NCBI GenBank assembly: GCA_963743015.1
Contig: CAVUOD010000004.1
Location: 62,001 to 126,000, forward strand
DNA length: 64,000 nucleotides
Origin: CAVSRC01 sp963743015
GTDB lineage: Bacteria > Pseudomonadota > Alphaproteobacteria > Rhizobiales > Kaistiaceae
Reading direction: 5' to 3'
In this document: positions 1 to 8,048 of the stretch, piece after piece
Layout of the letters: the number at the start of each line of letters is the position of its first letter
How positions within the stretch are numbered: position 1 is the first letter of the stretch
The notes under the pieces: generated by a model
Told to the model about the DNA's origin: nothing
The model's input: the letters and a program-made list of their open reading frames with translations, nothing else
Database searches by the model: none
Translations under genes and position numbers: made by a program

Positions 1-2334
1 CATGAGCTTGGTGTGGGTACGCTTGTAGACGCCGCCCACCGCCAGGAAGAGCATGGATTTGTAGACGTAGTGGTTGATGACGAACATCAGCGCCAGCAGC
101 CAGCCGAGATGGGTCATCAGCGCCAGGCCGAAGACCGCGTAGCCCATCTGCGAGATGGACGAATAGGCAAGCAGGCGCTTGGCATCCTCCTGGAACACCG
201 CCAGCACCGCGCCGATGAAGGCCGACAATGCGCCGATCCACACCAGCACATGGGTGAGATCGATCCCGTAGAGCGTCTGGTGACCCATATGGGTGAGCAG
301 CAGCCACAGGCCGAACAGACCGGCCTTGAGCAGGATGCCCGACACCATCGGCGAGACGTCCGTTTCGGCTTCCGCGTGCGCCCCGGGCAGCCAGATGTGC
401 AGGCCCATCGAGGCCGTCTTGGTCATGAAACCGACGGCAAGCAGGACGAAGACGAAGGGCGCCACCGCGGCCGGCACCTTGGCAAGTCCTTCCAGGGCGA
501 ACGGCTGCACGCCGCCGGCGGCGATCGCGAAACCGCCCAGCAGGGCAAACGCTCCGCCGAGCGAGAACAGGATGTAGGACAGCGCATGCGGCTCGGAGAG
601 CTTGCCGCGCAGGATCAGGAAATAGGACCCAACGGTGAGCACCTCCCAGGCGGCGAAGAAGGCGAAGCTGGTCTTCGCTTCGATCAACAGGGCGAGACCG
701 CCATACATGAGCATGGCGGACGGATAGAAGCCGATCCGGCGGCCGTCTTCGGTGAAGGAAGCAAGGAAGATGACCGCGCCGCCGATCAGCATGATGATCG
801 CGAACAGCGTCTGCACCGGATCGTAGCCCGGATAGCGGAAGGCGAACCACGCCACCAGCCCGGCGATCGCGATGACGTTCTTTACCCGTGCCGGCAACAC
901 GTCGAGCGGCAGGAAGGCGAGTGCAAACAGGACGGGGATTGCAGTCAACAGGTTCAGATTGCCGCTGAGCGCCCCCCAGACGAAGCCGAGGACCCAGCCC
1001 GCCGCCAGCGCCGTGACGACCGGCGCGCCCTTTGAGCGCGTGCACTGCGCGCCAGTGCCCATCTCGCGTTTGATCGCATAGCCGAACCAGCGGAACATGT
1101 AGCCAGCCTCGATCAGCGCACCGACGAGGATCAGTGCGATCACCGGCAGCCGGTCGGCGGCGACCAGCGCATGCGCAAGATTCCATTTGGCATAGAAGCC
1201 CGGGAAAGGCGGCAGGCCGACCAACATCGCGACGAATGAGGCGAAGGCGAAGACCAGGATGGGTTGGGCGCGCAGCGCGGCCCAGTCGAACAGCGTGCGC
1301 CCGCGCACGAAGTCGGACAGCCAGAACAGGCCGGCCTTGGCCACCGCATGGGTGACCAGGATGCCGCCGGCGACAAACAGGTAGTTGTCGCCGAGGATGT
1401 CGCGCTGGCCGATGACGGCGAGCACCAGGCCGATCTGGCCGACCGAGGAATAGCCGAGAAGCCGGCGATCGTTCTGCTGCGACAGCGCCAGCACATTGGC
1501 GCCGAGGAAGGTCACCAGCCCGACGCCGGTCGCCATCGGCAGCCAGGCAGGGCCGGCCGCGGCAAACAGCTTGTCGGCGGCGAACAGCGCCGCCGTGCCG
1601 GAAGCGGCGGAGAAAAGCGCCGAGAAGCCGGGATGTGCCGATTCGTAGATATCGAGCGCCCAACCGTTTGCGGGAAACGGCTTGAGCTCGAGCATCAGGG
1701 CGATGAGCACCAGGAACAGCGCCAGCGACGGGCCATAGAATTCCATCGGCTGGGCGGCGATGTCGTCGATATTGAGCGAGCCGTTGGCGTGATAGGTGAA
1801 GATGATGCCGATCAGCAGAAGCACCGAGATCACCTGAGCCACGATCAGGTACTTGAAGCCGGCGGCGATGGCGCGGCCGTCTTCCGACAACAGCACCAGG
1901 CCGGCCGAGGCGATCACGATCAATTCGACGAAGACGAACAGGTTGAAGACGTCCCGCGTCATCACCAGGCCGGACAGCGCCATGACCAGGACCAGCAGAA
2001 CCGCCATGGCGCGCTGGCCGCGCTGAATGAGCGCGTCGTGCATGGCGATTGTCGACAGGAAGCCGACGATCGTGATGACCGAGAGCAGGGCCGCCTCGGT
2101 CAGGCCGATGCGCAGATTGATGGCGAAGGGCGGTGGCGTGCCGGCGGTCGTGATGTTGACCGGCGCGGCTGCGCCGAGGGCCAGCGCCACCGTCCACGAC
2201 ACGGCGATGATGGCCATGACGGCGAGGATCAGCGCCGTGGCGAGGTAGGCCGGACGGGTCTGGTCCTCGCGCAGAAGGCCGAGAGCGAAGGCCCCGCCGA
2301 GCCCGACGACGATGAGGAAGAGGGCGCTTACCAT
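1..2334 (-). CDS. mnhD: Mrp/Mnh antiporter subunit D fused to a second antiporter module (partial)
   Basis: Integral membrane subunit of an Mrp-type cation:proton antiporter (NuoM/NuoN/MnhD family). The ATG at 2334 overlaps the mnhC stop, and the frame stays open for 778 codons to the window edge, so the 3' end is missing. A usual MnhD is roughly 500 residues. Residues 1-430 form one complete antiporter unit: the conserved TM5 glutamate is E137 (in NLFVFVELIV) and the TM7 lysine is about K218 (in LMLELKPF). From about residue 440 a second unit begins, with glutamate E564 (AAWEVLTVG), lysine K639, the signature GLHIWLPGAHAEA near 644-656 and K670 (LLKAG). Two ion-translocating modules in one chain are therefore seen directly. 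The second may stand in for MnhA, whose antiporter part is not encoded elsewhere in this operon. It is the last gene visible in the operon. Confidence 0.9.
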   Translation of the reverse strand, partial: MVSALFLIVVGLGGAFALGLLREDQTRPAYLATALILAVMAIIAVSWTVALALGAAAPVNITTAGTPPPFAINLRIGLTEAALLSVITIVGFLSTIAMHDALIQRGQRAMAVLLVLVMALSGLVMTRDVFNLFVFVELIVIASAGLVLLSEDGRAIAAGFKYLIVAQVISVLLLIGIIFTYHANGSLNIDDIAAQPMEFYGPSLALFLVLIALMLELKPFPANGWALDIYESAHPGFSALFSAASGTAALFAADKLFAAAGPAWLPMATGVGLVTFLGANVLALSQQNDRRLLGYSSVGQIGLVLAVIGQRDILGDNYLFVAGGILVTHAVAKAGLFWLSDFVRGRTLFDWAALRAQPILVFAFASFVAMLVGLPPFPGFYAKWNLAHALVAADRLPVIALILVGALIEAGYMFRWFGYAIKREMGTGAQCTRSKGAPVVTALAAGWVLGFVWGALSGNLNLLTAIPVLFALAFLPLDVLPARVKNVIAIAGLVAWFAFRYPGYDPVQTLFAIIMLIGGAVIFLASFTEDGRRIGFYPSAMLMYGGLALLIEAKTSFAFFAAWEVLTVGSYFLILRGKLSEPHALSYILFSLGGAFALLGGFAIAAGGVQPFALEGLAKVPAAVAPFVFVLLAVGFMTKTASMGLHIWLPGAHAEAETDVSPMVSGILLKAGLFGLWLLLTHMGHQTLYGIDLTHVLVWIGALSAFIGAVLAVFQEDAKRLLAYSSISQMGYAVFGLALMTHLGWLLALMFVINHYVYKSMLFLAVGGVYKRTHTKLM

Positions 2335-2681
2335 TTCAGGTCTCTGAAGTCGGAGATGTCGAGGCTGCGGCCCCTGCAGAAGAGCTGGTAGGCATAGGCC
2401 AGCATCAGCGCGGTGATCCCGAGGCCGATGACGATTGCGGTGAGCACGAGGGCCTGCGGCACGGGGTCGATGATCCGTGCGGCAGCGTCGGCGGGCGCGA
2501 TCGTGTCGAGGATCGGCGCCGTCCGGCCCGGGAGCACGCCAACCGCGACGAGCACGACATTGACCCCGGTATCGGCCACGGTGAACCCAATGATCATGCG
2601 GATGATGTCGCGGTTGGTTAGCGCCCCGTAGAGGCCCATGAGGACGAGGATGAAGCCGGTGGCCAAGGCGATCTGGATCAT
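2328..2681 (-). CDS. mnhC: Mrp antiporter subunit C (NuoK-like)
   Basis: Small NuoK-type subunit of the Mrp antiporter, 117 residues, the normal length. Three hydrophobic helices are visible (about 4-22, 28-50 and 78-100), and the third carries the family hallmark DPVPQALVLTAIVIG, which lines the ion path next to MnhD. The ATG at 2681 overlaps the mnhB stop (ATGA) and its own stop overlaps the mnhD start, so translation is coupled on both sides. The C-terminal tail is short and polar. Confidence 0.93.
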   Translation of the reverse strand: MIQIALATGFILVLMGLYGALTNRDIIRMIIGFTVADTGVNVVLVAVGVLPGRTAPILDTIAPADAAARIIDPVPQALVLTAIVIGLGITALMLAYAYQLFCRGRSLDISDFRDLKW

Positions 2682-3385
2682 GCCGCATCCCCCGTTTCTT
2701 CGAAGCTCTCGAGGATGGAGGAGAACTCGGCTCCGACCTTGAGACCGATCAACACGTAGATGAGCGGAATGGCGCCGGCCGACAGCAGGCTGCCGAGGTG
2801 CCCCAGCGGCAGGAATCGGTTGTCGAGGAACCCGCCCGCCAGTGCCATGCCGGCAAGGCCGACCAGCACATAGAAGAGTCCGGAACTGCTTTCGGTGCGC
2901 GAGATGACCCCGTGGCTGAAGCGCCGATCGGGATCGGCCAGCAGCATCAGCAGCACGCCGGAGGCGAGCACCGCGCCGCCCTGGAAGCCGCCGCCGGGGG
3001 TCAGGTGCCCGTTGACGAAGACATAGGCGCCGAACAGCGCGATCAGCGGCACCAGCAGGCGCGCCCCGGTATTGAGGAGCTCGCCCGAGGGCAGGACGCC
3101 GGAGCCGGGCGCACAGGGCTGCGCACGCACCTGGCTCAGAACCAGCCCGATGATCGCGGCGGTGAGGAACAGGACCGTGACCTCACCCAGCGTGTCGAGG
3201 CCGCGATAGGTGACGATGATCGCGGCGACGATGTTCTGGGCGCCGGTCTCGCTCACGGTGTTCTGGGCGTAGTAGAGCGCCGACCGGTTGAGGCTGGCAT
3301 CGGGTGCGTAACCCGTCAACAGCACGAAGAAGGCGCCGCCGAGCAGAATGAGGAGGATCAGGACGATGGTGTGGCGCGTGCTCAT
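2678..3385 (-). CDS. mnhB: Mrp antiporter subunit B
   Basis: Membrane subunit MnhB of the Mrp antiporter, 235 residues from the ATG at 3385, which overlaps the preceding stop as ATGA. The second half carries the MnhB signature HLTPGGGFQGGAVLASG between hydrophobic segments. The first ~100 residues hold two further helices and resemble the MbhE-like piece that in standard MnhA lies at the extreme C-terminus. The protein is thus longer than a minimal MnhB of about 140 residues, a form known from the compact E-F-G-D-B-C-D arrangement. An open frame extends upstream to 3688, but it only overlaps the neighbouring gene and lacks a better start. Confidence 0.9.
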   Translation of the reverse strand: MSTRHTIVLILLILLGGAFFVLLTGYAPDASLNRSALYYAQNTVSETGAQNIVAAIIVTYRGLDTLGEVTVLFLTAAIIGLVLSQVRAQPCAPGSGVLPSGELLNTGARLLVPLIALFGAYVFVNGHLTPGGGFQGGAVLASGVLLMLLADPDRRFSHGVISRTESSSGLFYVLVGLAGMALAGGFLDNRFLPLGHLGSLLSAGAIPLIYVLIGLKVGAEFSSILESFEETGDAA

Positions 3386-3636
3386 GACCGCCTCTCCCGG
3401 CGCATGCGCCCGAGCACGAAGAAGAAGAGGAAGGTGGTCAGCCCCGATCCGATCGCCGCCTCGGTCATCGCCACGTCGGGCGCGAAGAGCAGCAGGAACA
3501 GGACCGAGGCGAACAGGCTCACGAGCCCGGCGGCAAGCACCGCGGTCACCCGTTGGGTGGCGAACAACGCCACCGCCGCCACGCCGATCATGGCGACCGC
3601 CAGAATGAGGCTCATCGGCAGAACAAGCGCGCTCAT
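3382..3636 (-). CDS. DUF4040 / MnhA C-terminal-type (MbhD-like) subunit
   Basis: Small membrane protein of 84 residues with three predicted helices and the DUF4040 signature FAPDVAMTEAAIGSG in the middle. In classical Mrp operons this domain is the C-terminal part of the large MnhA subunit; here it is a separate gene, as in group 4 hydrogenase-linked Mrp modules, where it is called MbhD. The ATG at 3636 overlaps the mnhG stop and the stop overlaps the mnhB start (both ATGA). It is expected to form part of the ion-translocating membrane arm. Confidence 0.88.
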   Translation of the reverse strand: MSALVLPMSLILAVAMIGVAAVALFATQRVTAVLAAGLVSLFASVLFLLLFAPDVAMTEAAIGSGLTTFLFFFVLGRMRRERRS

Positions 3637-3965
3637 GCGAGGTCTTCTCCGTCTTCGGCCAGCCGGTCGGCATGCGCCACCGGGGCAACCCCGGCGCGGT
3701 GTGCCGCGCGGGCGAGGAACTGGCTCGACAGGGGGTTGGTGAACATCACGAACAGCACGATCAGCAGAAGCTTGATCGACCAGCCGGGCACGATCAGCGC
3801 CACGCCGACCAGCGTCAGCAGCGTGCCGAGCGTGGTTGCCTTGGTGCCCGCCTGGATGCGGGTATAGGTGTCGGGCATGCGGAACAGCCCGAGGCCACCG
3901 AGCAGCAGGAACAGCGTTCCGGTCAGCAGCAACAAGGCGCCGAGAAGCGAAACGAGGCCGGTCAT
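3633..3965 (-). CDS. mnhG: Mrp antiporter subunit G
   Basis: MnhG/PhaG subunit, 110 residues, normal length. Three helices are visible. The MnhG-type core LFRMPDTYTRIQAGTKATTLG lies at about residues 27-47, followed by the hydrophobic run LLLIVLFVMFTNPLSSQFLARAAH. The start at 3965 overlaps the mnhF stop (ATGA) and the stop overlaps the next gene. It is a small accessory subunit required for assembly of the antiporter complex in the plasma membrane. Confidence 0.93.
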   Translation of the reverse strand: MTGLVSLLGALLLLTGTLFLLLGGLGLFRMPDTYTRIQAGTKATTLGTLLTLVGVALIVPGWSIKLLLIVLFVMFTNPLSSQFLARAAHRAGVAPVAHADRLAEDGEDLA

Positions 3966-4225
3966 TGCTCGCCTCCTTCGAGATAGCGGGCAGCGACGAT
4001 CACACCGAGGAACGACAGCAGGGCGTAGACCAGCGCGACATCGAGATAGATCTCGCGGCCGGATGCGAGCGCGACGAGCGCGATGCCGGTCAACGAGATG
4101 ATGGTCAGCGTATCGAAGGCCACGACCCGGTCGACGGCACGCGGCCCCGCGACGAAGCGGTAGAGCGCCAGGAAGAAGGCGACCGCGACGGCGACCCCGG
4201 CGAGGGTCAGCAACAGATCAGCCAT
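3962..4225 (-). CDS. mnhF: Mrp antiporter subunit F
   Basis: MnhF/PhaF subunit, 87 residues. The family core YRFVAGPRAVDRVVAFDTLT is at about residues 25-44 and is flanked by three hydrophobic helices, matching MnhF in length and layout. The ATG at 4225 lies 8 bases inside the end of mnhE. An in-frame upstream start at 4300 would only read into mnhE and is not supported. It acts in the membrane complex with mnhE and mnhG. Confidence 0.92.
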   Translation of the reverse strand: MADLLLTLAGVAVAVAFFLALYRFVAGPRAVDRVVAFDTLTIISLTGIALVALASGREIYLDVALVYALLSFLGVIVAARYLEGGEQ

Positions 4226-4715
4226 ACATGACCTCCAGATAGCGTTCGAAGCCGGCGGCGATCGCGCGGGTGGCCGCGTCGACTTCGGTCGCCTCGGCAA
4301 CGACCCAGTGGATGTAGAGCCACTCGCCCTTCATCTCGACGGACAGCGTGCCGGGCGTAAGCGTGATGGAATTGGCAAGGAGCAGCCGGGCGATCGGATT
4401 CTTGAGACGCGTGCGCACCCGCACGATCGCCGGCCTGACCGGCAGGCTGGGCTTCAGCACCAGCGTCGCCATGGCCAGGTTCGCCTTGATCAGCTCAAAG
4501 AGGAAATAGCCGACGTAGAGAACCGTGGCGACGAGCGAGGCGGCGGTGAAGCGGTAGCCGGAGAGGTAGGAAAGGTTGGTGCTGAGCGTCAGCGCCACGA
4601 GCGCGGCAATGACCGCGCCGATCACCACCGATTCGATCGAAAGCGAAGCGTTGAGCAGCAGCCAGAACAGGAAAAGCGTGGCGAAGAGCCCGATCGGCTT
4701 GGCCGTTGCACCCAT
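4218..4715 (-). CDS. mnhE: Mrp antiporter subunit E
   Basis: MnhE/PhaE subunit, about 165 residues, first gene of the antiporter operon. Two N-terminal helices with the typical FLFWLLLNASLS motif are followed by a soluble part carrying NSITLTPGTLSVEM, the family signature, and an acidic C-terminus. Two ATGs compete: 4730 has a GGAGG directly against it with no spacing, while 4715 has a GGGGA about eight bases upstream, so 4715 is preferred. Nothing encoding a full MnhA precedes it. The upstream intergenic stretch should hold the operon promoter. Confidence 0.9.
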   Translation of the reverse strand: MGATAKPIGLFATLFLFWLLLNASLSIESVVIGAVIAALVALTLSTNLSYLSGYRFTAASLVATVLYVGYFLFELIKANLAMATLVLKPSLPVRPAIVRVRTRLKNPIARLLLANSITLTPGTLSVEMKGEWLYIHWVVAEATEVDAATRAIAAGFERYLEVMYG

Positions 4716-5000
4716 GGAATTTGTCCCCATCCTCCAGCCGGGCTGAGACCGATGGGGCGGTCAACGGGGCTGGTGAGCTTCAATCTCGGAGGGGAGAGGA
4801 ACATACATTCGAATATTGCAATTTGACCTCGGACAACTCGGAGGCAGTTTTTTTTAGAGTCGTTAGAAGAAGCGGTGGCGGTTTTCGGCCAAAGGCGCAC
4901 GGCGCCGGGAAACCACGCGTCTCTTTTGGGGAGAACGCTGCGTGGGTGATTCGCCGGCCCGGCCGGGCCCGCGGGGCTCACCCGGCGCCGATGCCCGCGC
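4716..5000. other. Intergenic region between the antiporter and sugar ABC operons
   Basis: No coding sequence is supported. The half next to mnhE is AT-richer (about 4790-4860, including an 8-T run at 4850) and is the likely mnhE promoter. The other half contains a 14-base GC palindrome GGCCCGGCCGGGCC at 4956-4969, about 30 bases after the stop of the ABC ATPase gene. It could end that transcript, but no T-tract follows. Confidence 0.4.
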
Positions 5001-6086
5001 TCAAATGCGCCTGGAGGTGGCCGGGTCGAACAGGCTGATTCCGGTCTCGCCAAAGGCAAGGAAGCAATCCACACCATGCCGGATGCTGACATGCGGCTCG
5101 ATGCGCGCCGTGACGATGGCCTGGCCGATGCGCGCGGTTACCAGCTTTTCCGGTCCGGTGAGTTCGACGTCATCGACCACCGCATGGAGCGCGTTCGGCT
5201 CGCCCTCCCCGGCCAGCTTGATCGCCTCCGGCCTGATGCCGATCACCACCTTGCCGTCGGCCGCGACCTGGCCGGCCAGACCGGCCGGGAGACTGATCGT
5301 CTGCCCGCTTTCCGACAAGGTGGCGACGAGCGCCGAACCGGTCCGCTCCACCGTCGCCGCCAGCGTGTTCATGGCCGGCGAGCCGACGAAACCGGCGACA
5401 TAGAGATTGGCCGGCCGGTCGTAGATCTCTTCCGGCGTGCCGATCTGCTCGACGCGCCCGTCGCGCATGATGGCGATGCGGGTCGCCAGCGTCATCGCCT
5501 CGATCTGGTCGTGGGTGACATAGACGACGGTGGCGCCCAGCATCTCGTGCAGGTGACGAAGCTCGCCGCGCATCTCCATGCGCAGTTTGGCATCGAGATT
5601 GGACAGCGGTTCGTCGAACAGGAACACCGCCGGATCGCGCACCAGCGCCCGCCCGATCGCCACGCGCTGGCGCTGGCCGCCCGACAGTTCGCCCGGCCGG
5701 CGGTCGAGCAACTTGCCGATCTGCAGGATCTCCGCCGCCCGATCGACCGCCTTGTTGCGCTCGTCGGCCGGCACGCCGCGCATCTCGAGGCCGAAGCCGA
5801 TGTTCCGCCTGACGCTCATGTTCGGGTAGAGCGCATAGGACTGGAACACCATCGCGATGTTGCGGTCCTTGGGGTGGACGCCGACTACCGAGCGGTCGCC
5901 GATGCGCACGTCGCCGCTGGTCGGCTCCAAGAGCCCGGCGATGATGTTGAGCAGCGTGGACTTGCCGCAGCCCGACGGCCCGAGCAGCACCAGGAACTCG
6001 CCGTGGGCCAGCGACAGATCGATCCCCTTGAGAACCTCGACGCCCTCGAAGCGCTTGCTGACCCGGTCGATTTGCAGCGTGCTCAT
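5001..6086 (-). CDS. Sugar ABC transporter ATP-binding protein (MalK/UgpC/MsmX type)
   Basis: Cytoplasmic ATPase that powers a carbohydrate ABC importer; 361 residues. Walker A GPSGCGKST is near residue 38, the Q-loop VFQSYALYP near 80, the signature LSGGQRQR near 135 and Walker B VFLFDEP near 155, with the switch histidine in YVTHDQ. After residue ~235 comes the C-terminal OB-fold (TOBE) region typical of MalK-type subunits. The ATG at 6086 overlaps the kinase stop as ATGA, so a longer upstream reading frame is rejected. It is the last gene of an operon with a binding protein and two permeases; such ATPases can also serve several transporters. Confidence 0.93.
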   Translation of the reverse strand: MSTLQIDRVSKRFEGVEVLKGIDLSLAHGEFLVLLGPSGCGKSTLLNIIAGLLEPTSGDVRIGDRSVVGVHPKDRNIAMVFQSYALYPNMSVRRNIGFGLEMRGVPADERNKAVDRAAEILQIGKLLDRRPGELSGGQRQRVAIGRALVRDPAVFLFDEPLSNLDAKLRMEMRGELRHLHEMLGATVVYVTHDQIEAMTLATRIAIMRDGRVEQIGTPEEIYDRPANLYVAGFVGSPAMNTLAATVERTGSALVATLSESGQTISLPAGLAGQVAADGKVVIGIRPEAIKLAGEGEPNALHAVVDDVELTGPEKLVTARIGQAIVTARIEPHVSIRHGVDCFLAFGETGISLFDPATSRRI

Positions 6087-7018
6087 AGGCTGTAACCTTC
6101 GGAGATCATGGCCACCCCGGCATAGCTGCGGGGAGCGGTGGAAATGGCCGCGGAAGCCGTGCTGACGCCGCGGCGCACCGCATCCTCCAGGGCCTCGTCG
6201 CGCGCCGTGGCGAACAGGAAGCCGGCATTGAACACGTCCCCTGCCCCGATCGTGTCGATCACCGCCACCTCCTCGGCGTCCACCCGGATGATGCCATCGG
6301 CCCGGCTCGCCGCGATCGCCCCGTTCGGACCGCGCTTGACCACGACCTCGGCGTTCCGGTCCGCCATCAGATCGAGCAGGGCGCCGGCAGCATCCTCGAC
6401 GTCGCCAGCCCCGGTTGCCGCGCAGGCCTCGACTTCGTTGAAGAGCGCATAGCGGCTGCGCGCGAGCCAACTCCTCGCCTCGGCCCGCGTCGCCGCGCTC
6501 CAGCCGCGCGGCGGCCAGCCCGTATCGAGCGCGATGTCGATGTCGTGCTCATCCGCCCAGGCGGCGAGCATCTGGAAATCCCGCTCGATGCCGGGCAGCA
6601 GGAAGACGCCGCACATGAGCAGGATGCCGCCGGTGAGCGCCGTCGCGTCGAGACAGGTCAGCACATCGTCGCCGCTGAAGTCCGCCAGGTGCCCGCGGGT
6701 CGTGATGAAGGTCCGCTCGCCGTCCGGATGGGACAGCCCGACCGAATAGGTCGTCGCCACCGGCGCCACCGGCCAGCGGGCGGCGGCATCGCCGAACTCG
6801 TCCTTGAGATATGCGCCAAACCGGTCGTTGCCGAGATTGCCGGCGGCCTGGAAATCCGCGCCGAGCGCACGCCAGGCCAGCACCACATTGCCCGCCGCGC
6901 CGCCGGGCCGCATCTCGTCGTGATCGACGAATATCTCCGTACCCGGCCTCGGCCACGGCGCCAGCGTTCCCATGATCAGGTCCACATTGACGTTGCCCGC
7001 AACGGCGAGTGGTCGCAT
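6083..7018 (-). CDS. PfkB-family carbohydrate kinase
   Basis: Ribokinase/PfkB-family sugar kinase, 311 residues, normal length. The N-terminal substrate region MRPGGAAGNVVLAWRALGADF (about 35-55) and the C-terminal ATP/anion-hole motif DTIGAGDVFNAGF (about 254-266) with its catalytic aspartate are intact. The ATG at 7018 sits just after the SIS gene stop, and the stop overlaps the ATPase start. Pairing with a SIS-domain enzyme suggests that the imported sugar or sugar conjugate is phosphorylated here and then deaminated, isomerised or deglycated. This recalls FrlD/FrlB of fructosamine use, but the substrate cannot be read from sequence. Confidence 0.9.
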   Translation of the reverse strand: MRPLAVAGNVNVDLIMGTLAPWPRPGTEIFVDHDEMRPGGAAGNVVLAWRALGADFQAAGNLGNDRFGAYLKDEFGDAAARWPVAPVATTYSVGLSHPDGERTFITTRGHLADFSGDDVLTCLDATALTGGILLMCGVFLLPGIERDFQMLAAWADEHDIDIALDTGWPPRGWSAATRAEARSWLARSRYALFNEVEACAATGAGDVEDAAGALLDLMADRNAEVVVKRGPNGAIAASRADGIIRVDAEEVAVIDTIGAGDVFNAGFLFATARDEALEDAVRRGVSTASAAISTAPRSYAGVAMISEGYSL

Positions 7019-7022
7019 GGCG

Positions 7023-8048
7023 CTACTCCGTCCGGGTGATCTTGGTGGAGCGCCGCGGCGTGCCAACGTCGGCGACGCGCCTTGCGGCAAACTCCAGCAT
7101 GAAGCGCTGCATGGCCGGCAGCATGGCGAAGGCCGCAGCCAGTCCCGACGCCCTGGGCGAAGCAAGCGTGATCGCACCATCGACCGGCGCCGCGCCCGAA
7201 CTGTCGAAAAGCGCCACGGGAGAACAGGCTTCGACAGCCGACTGCGCGGCGCCGGCAATGAGCCCGGCCCCGGGCTCGTCGCTGCGCACCAGTGCAACGC
7301 CGATATCGGGACCGAGCATTTCCAGCGGTCCATGCCGGAACTGACCACCTTCGAGGGCAAAAGCGGGAGAGCGCGACAGCTCGGTCAAGCCCAGCGCCAG
7401 CGCTTCGGCGACGCCTTGCAAGACCCTGCCGGAACAGACGACGGCATTCACCTCGGCGAAGGCGTCGACCGCCGGGCTCACATCGGGCGCCGGCGCCGCC
7501 GTCTTCAGCACCGCCAGCGCCGGCGCGGGGTCGACGCCAAGCCGGGCAAGCACGGCCAGATGCAGCGCCAGGGTCACGGTGAGACTGCGGGTCGCCGCAA
7601 AGGCAATTTCGACGCCGCCGGCGGCAACCAGCGAGGGAACCGTCTCGGCAAGCAGGGACCCGCCATCGAGCGTCATGCCGAACACGTTGCGACGCTGCGC
7701 CTGGTTCAAGAAAAAGCGGCGGACTTCGGCGCTCTCGCCCGACTGCGAGGTGACGATCACGGCCCTGTCGGCGATGGCCAGCGGCGCGGTGAGCTGCTCC
7801 GAGAGAGGCAGCGCAATCGTGTCGATGCCAAGGCCGCGATAGAGCGGCTCGACGATGCGCGCCGCCGCATGCGAGGCACCCATGCCGAGCATGAGCAGGC
7901 GGCCGGTCGATCCGATCGCTTGCGCCGCCGAACTCGCCTGGGCGCCCGCCCCCTCGAACGAGGCGATCGCATCGTTCGACTGGCGGGCCATTTCCCGCTC
8001 GATGGCCGCGCGCCCGCCGCCGATCTGCCCGATCACCGCGCCACTCAT
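7023..8048 (-). CDS. SIS-domain sugar-phosphate isomerase/deaminase/deglycase
   Basis: Protein of 341 residues with two SIS domains, like the isomerase half of GlmS, AgaS and FrlB. The first carries the phosphate-binding SQSGES at 101-106 and the preceding LSEQLTAPL; the second carries the glycine/histidine-rich LEGGQFRHGPLEM. There is no N-terminal glutaminase domain, so it is not a GlmS. The family converts amino- or keto-sugar phosphates. The adjacent kinase and transporter place it as the second catabolic step. The ATG at 8048 overlaps the permease stop (ATGA). An amino-sugar phosphate deaminase and a fructosamine-6-phosphate deglycase are both compatible. Confidence 0.87.
   Translation of the reverse strand: MSGAVIGQIGGGRAAIEREMARQSNDAIASFEGAGAQASSAAQAIGSTGRLLMLGMGASHAAARIVEPLYRGLGIDTIALPLSEQLTAPLAIADRAVIVTSQSGESAEVRRFFLNQAQRRNVFGMTLDGGSLLAETVPSLVAAGGVEIAFAATRSLTVTLALHLAVLARLGVDPAPALAVLKTAAPAPDVSPAVDAFAEVNAVVCSGRVLQGVAEALALGLTELSRSPAFALEGGQFRHGPLEMLGPDIGVALVRSDEPGAGLIAGAAQSAVEACSPVALFDSSGAAPVDGAITLASPRASGLAAAFAMLPAMQRFMLEFAARRVADVGTPRRSTKITRTE

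Noticed and set aside
4850..4857. Run of eight Ts as a plus-strand intrinsic terminator
   Set aside because: No plus-strand gene ends nearby, and no convincing stem precedes it; on the minus strand it reads as As.
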